21,725 nt of DNA from JAJZMF01 sp035702845 (GTDB taxonomy: Bacteria; Actinomycetota; Acidimicrobiia; Acidimicrobiales; Palsa-688), in contig DASSZK010000198.1 of assembly GCA_035702845.1 (NCBI GenBank), positions 1 through 21,725 of the forward strand. Reading direction: 5' to 3'. The position numbers and the translations under genes are program-made. Below are positions 1 through 6,545 of this stretch, piece by piece; the first letter of the stretch is position 1, and every line of letters begins with the position of its first letter. The notes below the pieces were generated by a model that saw only the letters and a list, made by a program, of their open reading frames with translations, was not told the DNA's origin and did not search any database.

Positions 1-533
1 CGTCGTATGTGGTGGCGCTCTTCGTGGCTGGTGGTTTCGTGGGTGGGCGACGCCCAGGCGAGCGGCTGAGGGCGCGGACTAAGCGGCGTAACAGCGACCT
101 GCGGGCCGATCTTCCAACGGTGGCTTGCGTTATTGCGGTGAAAGTCGATAACAACAAGAGCCTTATGGTTGCGCTTGGCGAGGTGGTCGAGGAAGGTTCG
201 GGCCCACTGGTAGAGGACCTCGATAGAGCGCTCACCCTCGCCAGAGCGGGGTACGGAGAAGCCAAGGCCTTCGAGCTTGTAGCGTCCGAGGCCGCGGAGC
301 CGGTGGCCAACCGCCTCTACTCGTTCCTCGCCGCGGCCACATCTGGTGGCCTCGATCTCGCAGGCGCCCTGCTCCAGCAGGCAAACGAGGCGCGCCAGCA
401 ACGGCGCGAGGAGCTGGAACGCGCGGCGGCGCGGCGCCAGGTCTCGATGGTGCTCCCCAACCTTGTTTTCATGACACCCGTTCTGTTCGCGTTCTTGCTA
501 GCGCCTTTACCGAGGATGCTCTTCGGCAAATGA
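1..533 (+). CDS. TadC-like pilus assembly inner-membrane protein, C-terminal part (5' end outside window)
   Basis: This looks like the C-terminal portion of a type II secretion F-domain protein of the TadB/TadC kind, which forms the inner-membrane platform of Tad (Flp) pili. The frame is open from the left edge, with no stop before the first GTG at position 9, so the gene very probably begins upstream. Visible features are an N-terminal hydrophobic stretch followed by RRPGERLRAR, a cytoplasmic helical region (DLPTVACVIAVKV, then SGGLDLAGALLQQANEARQQRREELERAAARRQ), and a C-terminal membrane segment (VLPNLVFMTPVLFAFLLAP). That order matches the end of TadC in actinobacterial tad loci. The genes downstream (pilin-like, TadE-like, TadG-like) support the assignment. 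TadC is preferred over TadB because in these loci it is the one next to the pilin genes. Confidence 0.8.
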   Translation, partial: SYVVALFVAGGFVGGRRPGERLRARTKRRNSDLRADLPTVACVIAVKVDNNKSLMVALGEVVEEGSGPLVEDLDRALTLARAGYGEAKAFELVASEAAEPVANRLYSFLAAATSGGLDLAGALLQQANEARQQRREELERAAARRQVSMVLPNLVFMTPVLFAFLLAPLPRMLFGK

Positions 534-620
534 GGACCATGCCCAGGCGAGACAAACCCTGTTCAGCAATACCCCCCAATGGCCCGCTCACCCGTCGTGA
601 AGAGGGTACAGAGCACAAGA

Positions 621-628
621 AAGGAAAG
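621..628 (+). promoter_or_regulatory. ribosome binding site fixing the pilin-like gene start
   Basis: AAGGAAAG lies 4 bases before the GTG at 633. It favours that GTG over the in-frame upstream ATG at 579, which has no comparable site. Confidence 0.5.
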
Positions 629-632
629 TACC

Positions 633-884
633 GTGTCGATCGCCAACCCACCCCTGCGACGCCGTCGCCATCACCGGTCCCATCCGAGCGCTCCGAGGCG
701 CACGCTCACGAGGTTGCTGGCCCGTGCGCGTACCGCTGCTGCCGACGAGAGAGCAAGCCAGGTAACCGACAATCTCGGTCTCATCGTGATTGGCGTCGTC
801 GCCATAGTGGCCATTGGCGGCTTGATAAGTGGGTTGGACAAGACAGTGTTCAACTGGGTCACAGCGCAGCTCGGGCTGGGCTGA
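633..884 (+). CDS. small pilin-like membrane protein of the tad locus
   Basis: An 83-residue protein from a GTG start backed by a purine-rich site. It has a very basic N-terminus (RRRRHHR, several more Arg), a short polar stretch (DERASQVTDN), then one hydrophobic helix (LGLIVIGVVAIVAIGGLISGL) and an amphipathic end (TVFNWVTAQLGLG). It sits where the Flp pilin gene is found in actinobacterial tad clusters (between tadC and the TadE-like gene, as Rv3656c in M. tuberculosis). However, the usual Flp cleavage signature, a Gly followed at +5 by Glu-Tyr before the helix, is not present: the helix is preceded by TDN. It may be a divergent pilin subunit or an accessory membrane peptide. The family resemblance is from position, size and helix; the function is inferred. 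Confidence 0.6.
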   Translation: MSIANPPLRRRRHHRSHPSAPRRTLTRLLARARTAAADERASQVTDNLGLIVIGVVAIVAIGGLISGLDKTVFNWVTAQLGLG

Positions 885-898
885 GCCGGGCAACGGGC

Positions 899-1273
899 GT
901 GGGCGAGGCGACGGGCTCGGCTGTCTTAGGCGGGGTCTTCGCGTTCGTGGCACTGGCAAGCGTGGTCCTGGGTGCTTTCAACCTCGTGCTGGACGAATAT
1001 GCAAAAGGTGCCATCCGCGCTGCGATCGAGCAGGGGGCCCGGGCCGGTGCCAGCTGGGGTGGCACCCCCTTGCAATGCGAGGCAACTGCCAACAAGGCGC
1101 TGGGCAGCCTTCTTCGCGGACCGTTCGGTGACCAGGTGCATATTGTGTGCCTGGTCGGCCCGGGTGACGTGTCGGCGCGGGCCTATGGCCGACTGCCCAG
1201 CCTTTTACCCGTTGTCCCGTCCCTCCAGGTCGAGATGACAGCCATAGCAAATGCTGGTGCGGGCGCGAATTGA
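899..1273 (+). CDS. TadE-like pseudopilin / pilus assembly protein
   Basis: A 124-residue protein when started at the GTG at 899, 14 bases after the pilin-like stop. The frame stays open further upstream, but that part overlaps the pilin-like gene and reads as low-quality basic sequence, so the later start is chosen. Residues 8-30 form one hydrophobic helix (AVLGGVFAFVALASVVLGAF), followed by DEYAKGAIRAAIEQGARAGA, the typical start of TadE/TadG minor pilins in which the N-terminal helix packs in the membrane and the rest is extracytoplasmic. Two cysteines (C60, C84) could form a disulfide outside the cell. The stop overlaps the next start by four bases (TTGA), which implies translational coupling. 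Closest known counterpart by position is the Rv3655c type. Confidence 0.6.
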   Translation: MGEATGSAVLGGVFAFVALASVVLGAFNLVLDEYAKGAIRAAIEQGARAGASWGGTPLQCEATANKALGSLLRGPFGDQVHIVCLVGPGDVSARAYGRLPSLLPVVPSLQVEMTAIANAGAGAN

Positions 1274-1689
1274 AGCCGCACCCACGTTCACAGGATGGCT
1301 TCGCGCCTCTTAGTTTGATGCTCGGATTAGCCCTCGTGGTGCTCCCGGTGATGGTCATGGTCCTAAGTCTGCCGGTCTGGCTGGAACGGGCTGCGGCCGC
1401 ACAGGACGCAGCCCGTTTGGCGGCACGGGCGCTCGCCATGGCCCCCGGTTGGGCCGAGGGTACGAACCAGGCGCAGGCTATTGTCCAAGAACTGGCGCAG
1501 TCTGAGGGTTGGTCGTCAAGGACCTATTCGCTGCACCTTGGTGGAGCGTTGGAGCCGGCAGGCACTGTTTCCGCGACCGTGGTGGTGGCGGTCCCGGTGA
1601 CTGTGGTGCCGTTCCTTGGCCCGGTGGGAAGTGTGGAGTACAGCGCTGTTTCCGTTGAGCATGTGGACACGTACCGGAGCAGCCCGTGA
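1270..1689 (+). CDS. TadE/G-like membrane protein of the pilus locus
   Basis: A 139-residue protein with a TTG start that overlaps the stop of the upstream gene. The N-terminus is short and polar (KPHPRSQDGF), then a single hydrophobic helix covers about residues 14-37 (LSLMLGLALVVLPVMVMVLSLP). It is followed by WLERAAAAQDAARLAARALA, the small-residue-rich helix seen after the membrane anchor of TadE/TadG proteins. The C-terminal half is rich in Val and Thr (GTVSATVVVAVPVTVVPFLG) and probably folds as beta strands outside the membrane. Its end overlaps the following gene by four bases (GTGA). It is probably a minor pilin-type component; the exact subunit role cannot be read from the sequence. 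Confidence 0.6.
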   Translation: MKPHPRSQDGFAPLSLMLGLALVVLPVMVMVLSLPVWLERAAAAQDAARLAARALAMAPGWAEGTNQAQAIVQELAQSEGWSSRTYSLHLGGALEPAGTVSATVVVAVPVTVVPFLGPVGSVEYSAVSVEHVDTYRSSP

Positions 1690-2180
1690 AGGCGGTGGAC
1701 ACTGGGGACCGGGGCCACGCCGCGAGAGGTAGGGACTGGGCCAACAGGGACAGGGGTGACGCCGTGATCTTGTGGTGCGTGTTATTGGCTGCCCTCCTAC
1801 TGCCTATGGCGGGGATCTCCGTCGACTTGTGGCGGGCGATCTCAATGCAGAGGCACTTGGCCACCGCTGCTGAAGATGCAGCGACCGCTGGGGCCTCAGG
1901 TGTGGACGTCGCCTACTACAGGGCCACGGGTTGTGCGCGGCTCGGCCCCGGAGCCATCATGATGGCCGAGCAAAACCTGGCGGAACAGCCGGGGTTGCCT
2001 AGCGGCATTAAAGCAGCCGTCCAAGTTGCTGCCGACGGTTCTCAGGTGACAGTTACGCTCTCCGACCAATTGCGCCTCAGCCTTCTCAGCTTCATCGAGG
2101 GGGCAAAAGGCCTGACGGTCACTGCCACGGCGGCGAGCGGTCCGCACGAAACCGGTCCCGGAGGCGGTGGTTGCCGGTGA
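1686..2180 (+). CDS. TadG-like pilus assembly protein
   Basis: A 164-residue protein with a GTG start overlapping the previous stop. After a charged N-terminus (RDWANRDRGD) comes one membrane helix at about residues 26-45 (AVILWCVLLAALLLPMAGIS). The next stretch, VDLWRAISMQRHLATAAEDAATAGASGVD, is the pattern of the TadG N-terminal (Tad) domain: a conserved aspartate after the helix, then an Ala-rich heptad-like helix. The remaining ~90 residues contain a predicted beta region (AAVQVAADGSQVTVTLSDQL) and a Gly-rich tail. It corresponds in position and form to Rv3654c-type proteins. The stop at 2178-2180 overlaps the GTG of the next gene, continuing the coupled series. Confidence 0.65.
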   Translation: MKAVDTGDRGHAARGRDWANRDRGDAVILWCVLLAALLLPMAGISVDLWRAISMQRHLATAAEDAATAGASGVDVAYYRATGCARLGPGAIMMAEQNLAEQPGLPSGIKAAVQVAADGSQVTVTLSDQLRLSLLSFIEGAKGLTVTATAASGPHETGPGGGGCR

Positions 2181-2800
2181 CCCGCTACTGGCGTCTGGCC
2201 AAGGCCCAACATCGGGCGTTTTCCCGGGGAGTGCAGCGATGCCCTCTGCCTCTATGGATGCACATATTGGCGCTTGTCACATTTGATTGGCGCGCGCATC
2301 CCGACGGCACCGCCGTCTGCCTGCTGCGCCGGAGGTGGGGCGCCACCTCGGCTGTCGTGGTGCTGAGCGGCGTGGCTGCGCTGGTAGTGGGCGCCACCGG
2401 TCGCGCCGCTGTATTCGCGGTGGCTGCGCTGTTGGCTTGGGGTGCGTGGGACGTGTTGCGCTGTTATAAACAAGGTGCCGCCAGAGCGCCAGTCTTTCTC
2501 GGGCTTACCTATAAGGGTGGCCCCATATATCTGCATGGCTTTGCCAGTTGCCGCCGGGGCGACGGGGCTGCGCTAATGCGGGCAGTCGTTACCGAGGCTG
2601 ACTCCAATGGGTGGGCACTCGCGCTCGACGCACCAAACGAGAGGCTGGCCCGATACTACGAGTGCTTCGGCTTCAGTGCCGTCGATGTCGCGTCCCAGCG
2701 GTATGTGCACATGCTGCGCCCGGCCGCGCCTGCAGACCCCGTGCGTAGGGAGGAAGCGCTTCGCAGCCTGAGAAAAGGAGGCCTGAGTTGCCGCGACTGA
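2177..2800 (+). CDS. membrane protein with C-terminal GNAT-like acetyltransferase half domain
   Basis: A 207-residue protein when started at the GTG at 2177, which overlaps the preceding stop (GTGA). Residues 1-50 are basic and aromatic; two hydrophobic helices follow at about 56-73 and 77-95, so both ends should be cytoplasmic. Residues ~105-182 resemble the acetyl-CoA-binding half of GNAT N-acetyltransferases: RGDGAA at 127-132 fits the R-x-x-G-x-A pyrophosphate loop, and N154 with ARYYECFGF at 158-166 fits the end of the fold (N-x-x-A-x-x-x-Y-x-x-x-G-F). The N-terminal strands of a full GNAT domain appear to be replaced by the membrane helices, so catalytic activity is uncertain. It lies inside the pilus operon and overlaps the regulator gene that follows. 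Substrate unknown; modification of a pilin or of an envelope component is only a guess. Confidence 0.55.
   Translation: MTRYWRLAKAQHRAFSRGVQRCPLPLWMHILALVTFDWRAHPDGTAVCLLRRRWGATSAVVVLSGVAALVVGATGRAAVFAVAALLAWGAWDVLRCYKQGAARAPVFLGLTYKGGPIYLHGFASCRRGDGAALMRAVVTEADSNGWALALDAPNERLARYYECFGFSAVDVASQRYVHMLRPAAPADPVRREEALRSLRKGGLSCRD
2773..2781 (+). promoter_or_regulatory. strong ribosome binding site for the LysM-BTAD gene
   Basis: AAAAGGAGG sits 6 bases before the TTG at 2788. It lies inside the end of the upstream gene and supports the TTG as the true start. Confidence 0.7.
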
Positions 2801-5800
2801 GCTCGAGGGGCCGGTATGCAGATGCCGCAGGGGTACTGATCGCCGAACTGGCGCTGGTCCTCTTCTTCTGGTGGTCGGGACGGATCTTCGGTGCCCCTCC
2901 GTTGCTCCACCTCGGCAGCTGGTTGGCGACAGCTGGCCCTGAGAGGGCTTTCACAGCCCTTTTCCGCCTACTGGGCCTTGTATGTTCCGGCTGGATGCTC
3001 CTGGGCACCGTAGCGTACGGGATCACCCGAGTGTGTTGGGGCGCCCGGCAGGTGGCGGGAGCGCGATGGCTCGCTCTTCCGTTCGTGCGTAAGGCGGTGG
3101 ACGCCGCACTTGCCGTTTCGATAGTTGCGGGCGGAGTCGGTGGTTCGGTGGCTTCGGCATTCGCTGCGCCCGTTGGCGTAGTGGCCCATCCCATGTCACC
3201 GGGGCAGGGTGCCCGAGGGCCGGGCACGCGGTCCGTGCATGAGGCGGGGCGGTTGGAAGTCGGAGGGAGGGCGAATGGGACGCTTCATAGTTCCCTCGCG
3301 GAGCCGAACGAGGGCCGGCACATACCTCACCCCGGGGTGATCCAGCATTCCCCCGCACCTCGGCTCTTAACGTCCGATGGCCGCCCAGCTACGAGCGGGC
3401 AACCGCCGTCCCCGGAGAACGGCTTCGCCGGCCTTGCCCCCGGCACGAAGGTGGTTGTTGTCCAGCCGGGCGACTGCCTATCGGTGATCGCTCAGAGGCA
3501 TCTCGGCGATTGGCGGTTGGACTCCGAGATCGAGCAGCTCAACCGCGGCCGGCCGCAGCCGGATGGCCGAATGCTCCAGGACGACCACTGGATCTATCCC
3601 GGCTGGGTCCTGTTGATGCCGCAGGATGCCAGCGGTACGACGGTCGTCGGCTCTCACCCTAACGAAGCGCCAAGAGCTGCACCGGGAACGCCGCTGTCCA
3701 CGCCAGCTGTGCCCACGCCCACCACGCCCACCACGCCGAGTGTGCCTGCGGCGACTGGCAGGGCCTCGGCTGGCAGTCCGTCGCTTGGGACAGACGGAGG
3801 GGCGGCAACTTCGGTGCTGTCCCAGCCTCCGGCGGGCGGCAAACCGCCCTTGGTCTCGGGCATAAACCGGATGACGGCGCCATCCGGCACGGAGCCGGAC
3901 CAGTCGTCCTACGAGAGCGGGGCTGCGCCTCGGGCGTCGCTGTCACCGAGCAGCCGGCCCGGTCCGGGCCCTGCGGCCGCCCCGGCCATCGGGGGGCTGG
4001 GCGCAATGGCGGCGTCGAGTGTCCTCTGGCGGATCGATCGAGCGCGGCGCGAGAAGATGCACGCCCGCCCCCGAGGCCGGGTCTTGGTGAAGGACCGTCC
4101 TGAAGTGCGCCGTGCAGAGGCCGCAGCTCGCGCCATGCGGGGAGAAGAGGCGCTGCAGTGGGCAGACTGCGGCCTTCGGTACCTGGGTGCGCTGATCGAG
4201 CAAATCGTCAGGGCGCGCGCTGCCGACGTGCCTGACCTGGTTTGTGCCCGAGTGGGCCCGGAGGGCTTCGAGGTGCTTCTCGACCCATTGCCACAAGGCC
4301 CCTTGGGGTGGTTCTCACCAACAAGCCCCGGCTGGCTGCGCCTCGAGCCGGAGATAACCCTCGACGAGCTGGCCGTGTTGGCGGAGGACCGTTGGTCGGT
4401 ATGGCCGGCCGTAGTCTGTGCTGGGGAGCAGTTCCCAGCGGGCCACCTCGAAGGGGATCCGGGCCCCGCACAGGGCCGAACGACCGTTTTGTTCAACCTG
4501 GAGTTTGCTGGCTGTTTGTCCGTGCACGGTGACAGCGACCAGGAGGTGGCGATGCTAGAGGCGTGGCTGCTCGAGCTCGCCTCCCATCCATGGTCGTTGG
4601 AGATGTTGTCGAGTGTCCATAGCATCGGCCAAGACGTTGCCACGGCCACGTGCATAATGGGCGATCCGGCGATGGCGGTCGCAGAGCGCCTAGACGCCGT
4701 CTCGGATGCCAATCAATCGATGGCACGCCACCTTTCGCTGGCCGCAATTCGCAGCGCTGCTTGCGAGGCCCTTCCCAACGTTGTAGCTGTCTTCCCTGGG
4801 ACGGAGGTCAACCTTGCTCAGCTTGTATGCGAGGCGGCGGTGGCGCGGACGTCTGGGATCTGCGCGCTGCTCTCCGGGTCGGTCCTGGCTGGGCCAGGTC
4901 CACGCAGGGGATGGCGCCTAGCTCTTGGAGCAGACGGCCAAGGGTGCCTTGAAGGGCCCACAAGCGCTGGCCCTGTATCCGTGAGGGTCAGCACGGTGCG
5001 AGACCGGGAGGGTGTCAGATTGCTGGCAGAAGCGTTGCAAACGGCCTCGTCACCGGGGGCGTACGTGGACCGGGAACGCCCGGAGCGTATCTCGGGACTT
5101 CTGCGCGATAACAAGGAGGACAACTTGCCGGTTGCGGTCGGTGCGACAGCGCAAGGTGCGGTGGAAGTGCGGGTGCTGGGGCCGGTCGATGTCGTGGGGG
5201 ACACAGCGGGCGAGCTTGACCCGTCGAGACGCGCCGCCGCTCTGGCGCTGCTGGCATTCCTTGCCTGTCATCGCCGACCGGTCACTGTCGAGGAACTGTC
5301 TTCAGCTCTATGGCCCCTCGAGGGTGGCTCGGCCAAGCTGGCCGGCCCACAGCGTAAGACGGTCATGAACGTTGTCTCGCGAGCGCGAGCGCTCATTGGC
5401 TACGGAGCGAACGGGCACGAGCGTGTTGTCCATTCGTCGGAGGGTTATTATCTTGCCCCCGAGGTCACCTGTGACGTTGACCATTTCAGGGCGTTTGCAC
5501 GCATGGCAGAATCGGCGCCTCCAGCGCAGGCGCTGGTCCATTTGAGCGAGGCACTGAGCCTGGTAAGGGCTGAACCGTTCGCTGGTGCGGTTTCGAGCCA
5601 GTTCTTCGAATGGGCGATATGTGAGCACCTCGACCTCGGGGCCACGGCAGAGATCCTCGACGTGGCCGAGGCTCTGGCTTTGGCTGCGTTGGAGGCTGGG
5701 GACCATCAGGTCGCTGTCGCCGCCGCGCGTAAGGGCCTCGGACTGGACCCGCTTCGAGAGCAGCTTTGCTGCGCGTGGATGGAGGCAGCGGGCAGGAGAG

Positions 5801-5973
5801 GCGACGCCGCCGAGGTCGACCAGGTTTTCCGACGGTTGTGCCAGGTGCTACGCCAGCGCCTCCACCCGTTACAGGAACCAAGCGAAGCAGCGCGCCGCAT
5901 TTGGGCCGGCTATTGCCGCCAGGATCTCGCCGGCTCGGCTGCCGGGGCGATGGCGTCGCCTTGGGCCATTTGA
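2788..5973 (+). CDS. membrane-tethered LysM and BTAD (SARP-like) transcriptional regulator
   Basis: A 1061-residue multidomain protein. Hydrophobic helices occur at about residues 14-34, 57-79 and 105-127. A LysM-type domain lies at about 220-278 (VVVVQPGDCLSVIAQRHLGDW ... IYPGWVLLMP). A Pro/Thr/Ser/Gly-rich linker covers about 285-395, and a weaker hydrophobic segment 396-414 leads into basic RIDRARREKMHARPRGR. Residues ~430-760 are an unassigned alpha/beta region. Residues ~793-897 look like the winged-helix DNA-binding domain of SARP/BTAD regulators (VEVRVLGPVDV, then VTVEELSSALWP, a VVSRARALIG recognition-helix region and HSSEGYYLA). The BTAD helical repeats run to about 1040. With four helices the LysM region would be outside and the DNA-binding region inside. 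The gene ends the tad operon, so it may control pilus genes according to envelope state. The domain calls are solid; the signalling role is inferred. Confidence 0.8.
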   Translation: MPRLSSRGRYADAAGVLIAELALVLFFWWSGRIFGAPPLLHLGSWLATAGPERAFTALFRLLGLVCSGWMLLGTVAYGITRVCWGARQVAGARWLALPFVRKAVDAALAVSIVAGGVGGSVASAFAAPVGVVAHPMSPGQGARGPGTRSVHEAGRLEVGGRANGTLHSSLAEPNEGRHIPHPGVIQHSPAPRLLTSDGRPATSGQPPSPENGFAGLAPGTKVVVVQPGDCLSVIAQRHLGDWRLDSEIEQLNRGRPQPDGRMLQDDHWIYPGWVLLMPQDASGTTVVGSHPNEAPRAAPGTPLSTPAVPTPTTPTTPSVPAATGRASAGSPSLGTDGGAATSVLSQPPAGGKPPLVSGINRMTAPSGTEPDQSSYESGAAPRASLSPSSRPGPGPAAAPAIGGLGAMAASSVLWRIDRARREKMHARPRGRVLVKDRPEVRRAEAAARAMRGEEALQWADCGLRYLGALIEQIVRARAADVPDLVCARVGPEGFEVLLDPLPQGPLGWFSPTSPGWLRLEPEITLDELAVLAEDRWSVWPAVVCAGEQFPAGHLEGDPGPAQGRTTVLFNLEFAGCLSVHGDSDQEVAMLEAWLLELASHPWSLEMLSSVHSIGQDVATATCIMGDPAMAVAERLDAVSDANQSMARHLSLAAIRSAACEALPNVVAVFPGTEVNLAQLVCEAAVARTSGICALLSGSVLAGPGPRRGWRLALGADGQGCLEGPTSAGPVSVRVSTVRDREGVRLLAEALQTASSPGAYVDRERPERISGLLRDNKEDNLPVAVGATAQGAVEVRVLGPVDVVGDTAGELDPSRRAAALALLAFLACHRRPVTVEELSSALWPLEGGSAKLAGPQRKTVMNVVSRARALIGYGANGHERVVHSSEGYYLAPEVTCDVDHFRAFARMAESAPPAQALVHLSEALSLVRAEPFAGAVSSQFFEWAICEHLDLGATAEILDVAEALALAALEAGDHQVAVAAARKGLGLDPLREQLCCAWMEAAGRRGDAAEVDQVFRRLCQVLRQRLHPLQEPSEAARRIWAGYCRQDLAGSAAGAMASPWAI

Positions 5974-6269
5974 AGGCGTTCCCCGGAGCTATCGCAGGGG
6001 TACCTGGGTAATCGCCTGCCTGCGGGGTTCGCTTACCCGCAGGCAGGCAAAGCATCCGCCAGGGCCGAGGAGGGGGGTGGTCCAGGGCCCCATGGATGGT
6101 TGCAACAGAGCTCTTCCGGCCCGGCTGCGTTGCGAGGCCCGAGGTGCCGGAGGAGGAAAGCACGCCCTTCGCCGTCACGTAGGACCGGATCAGCTCTTGT
6201 GGCTATAACTTCCCACCGGCGCCTTGGGTTCCGCTGAGCGGTAGCTGAGATCTGGGTAAGGAGCGTGCG
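5974..6269. other. intergenic region between convergent transcription units
   Basis: About 296 bases with no convincing gene on either strand. It holds the strong hairpin at 6014-6048. A possible rightward promoter-like pair is present (AGGACC, 17-base spacer, TATAAC near 6204), but no + strand gene follows it. GGAGGAGG near 6150 is not followed by a usable start codon. Confidence 0.5.
6014..6048 (+). terminator. hairpin terminator after the tad operon
   Basis: GCCTGCCTGCGGG (6014-6026) and CCCGCAGGCAGGC (6036-6048) are perfect inverted copies: a 13-bp GC-rich stem with a 9-base loop, 40 bases after the regulator stop. No U-tract follows, which is common for actinobacterial hairpin terminators. 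It could act on both strands, because the next gene converges on it. Confidence 0.7.
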
Positions 6270-6536
6270 TCAGTAGATCTCTAACGAACGCGCCATGCTC
6301 ACAGCGCGCAAAATGGCGTGCGCCAGCGCCTCGGCCGCGTCCGGCCCCAGCTCCATCGCCACGCGGGCCCCTGGCCCCATTGCTTCGTTTAGCAGATCGA
6401 TGTTCAGGGTGTGATCCGCTGGTGCATGTACGGGGTGATCAAAATACACCGACGCGCTCGTCACGCTGAACCAGCCTTGCGGCCCCTTGGCGCTCGATCC
6501 TTCCAGCCCAACGCGCTCAGTCTGGTAAGTGCACAT
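6270..6536 (-). CDS. DUF6295-like small conserved protein
   Basis: An 88-residue protein starting MCTYQTERVGLEGS. Recognisable stretches are KGPQGWFSVTSASVYFDHP and HTLNIDLLNEAMGPGARVAMEL, followed by an Ala-rich helix (DAAEALAHAILRAV). From memory this matches the small soluble family labelled DUF6295, whose function is unknown; the label should be treated as tentative. There is no signal peptide or membrane helix. The gene starts 9 bases after the stop of the dienelactone hydrolase on the same strand, and an AGGAG site overlaps that stop, so the two are almost certainly co-transcribed and coupled. The conserved Cys, Tyr and His residues near the N-terminus are notable but do not form a known motif. 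A role linked to the hydrolase is inferred from the arrangement only. Confidence 0.7.
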   Translation of the reverse strand: MCTYQTERVGLEGSSAKGPQGWFSVTSASVYFDHPVHAPADHTLNIDLLNEAMGPGARVAMELGPDAAEALAHAILRAVSMARSLEIY

Positions 6537-6545
6537 GGCTTGCTC

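Noticed and set aside
530..898. Open frame extending the TadE-like gene upstream to 530
   Set aside because: It overlaps the better supported pilin-like gene and reads as Arg/Pro-rich shadow sequence; the GTG at 899 precedes the hydrophobic helix directly.
3909..4712. 267-codon open frame on the minus strand
   Set aside because: It lies opposite the LysM-BTAD gene and is Ser/Arg/Pro-rich with no domain; typical of a GC-rich antisense shadow.
5486..6178. 230-codon minus-strand open frame crossing the hairpin
   Set aside because: It overlaps the BTAD domain and the terminator hairpin, and its product is low-complexity Arg/Pro sequence.
6198..6209. Promoter-like AGGACC ... TATAAC pair driving a + strand RNA
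   Set aside because: The -35 match is poor, and no gene or terminator follows on the + strand; noted only in the intergenic entry.
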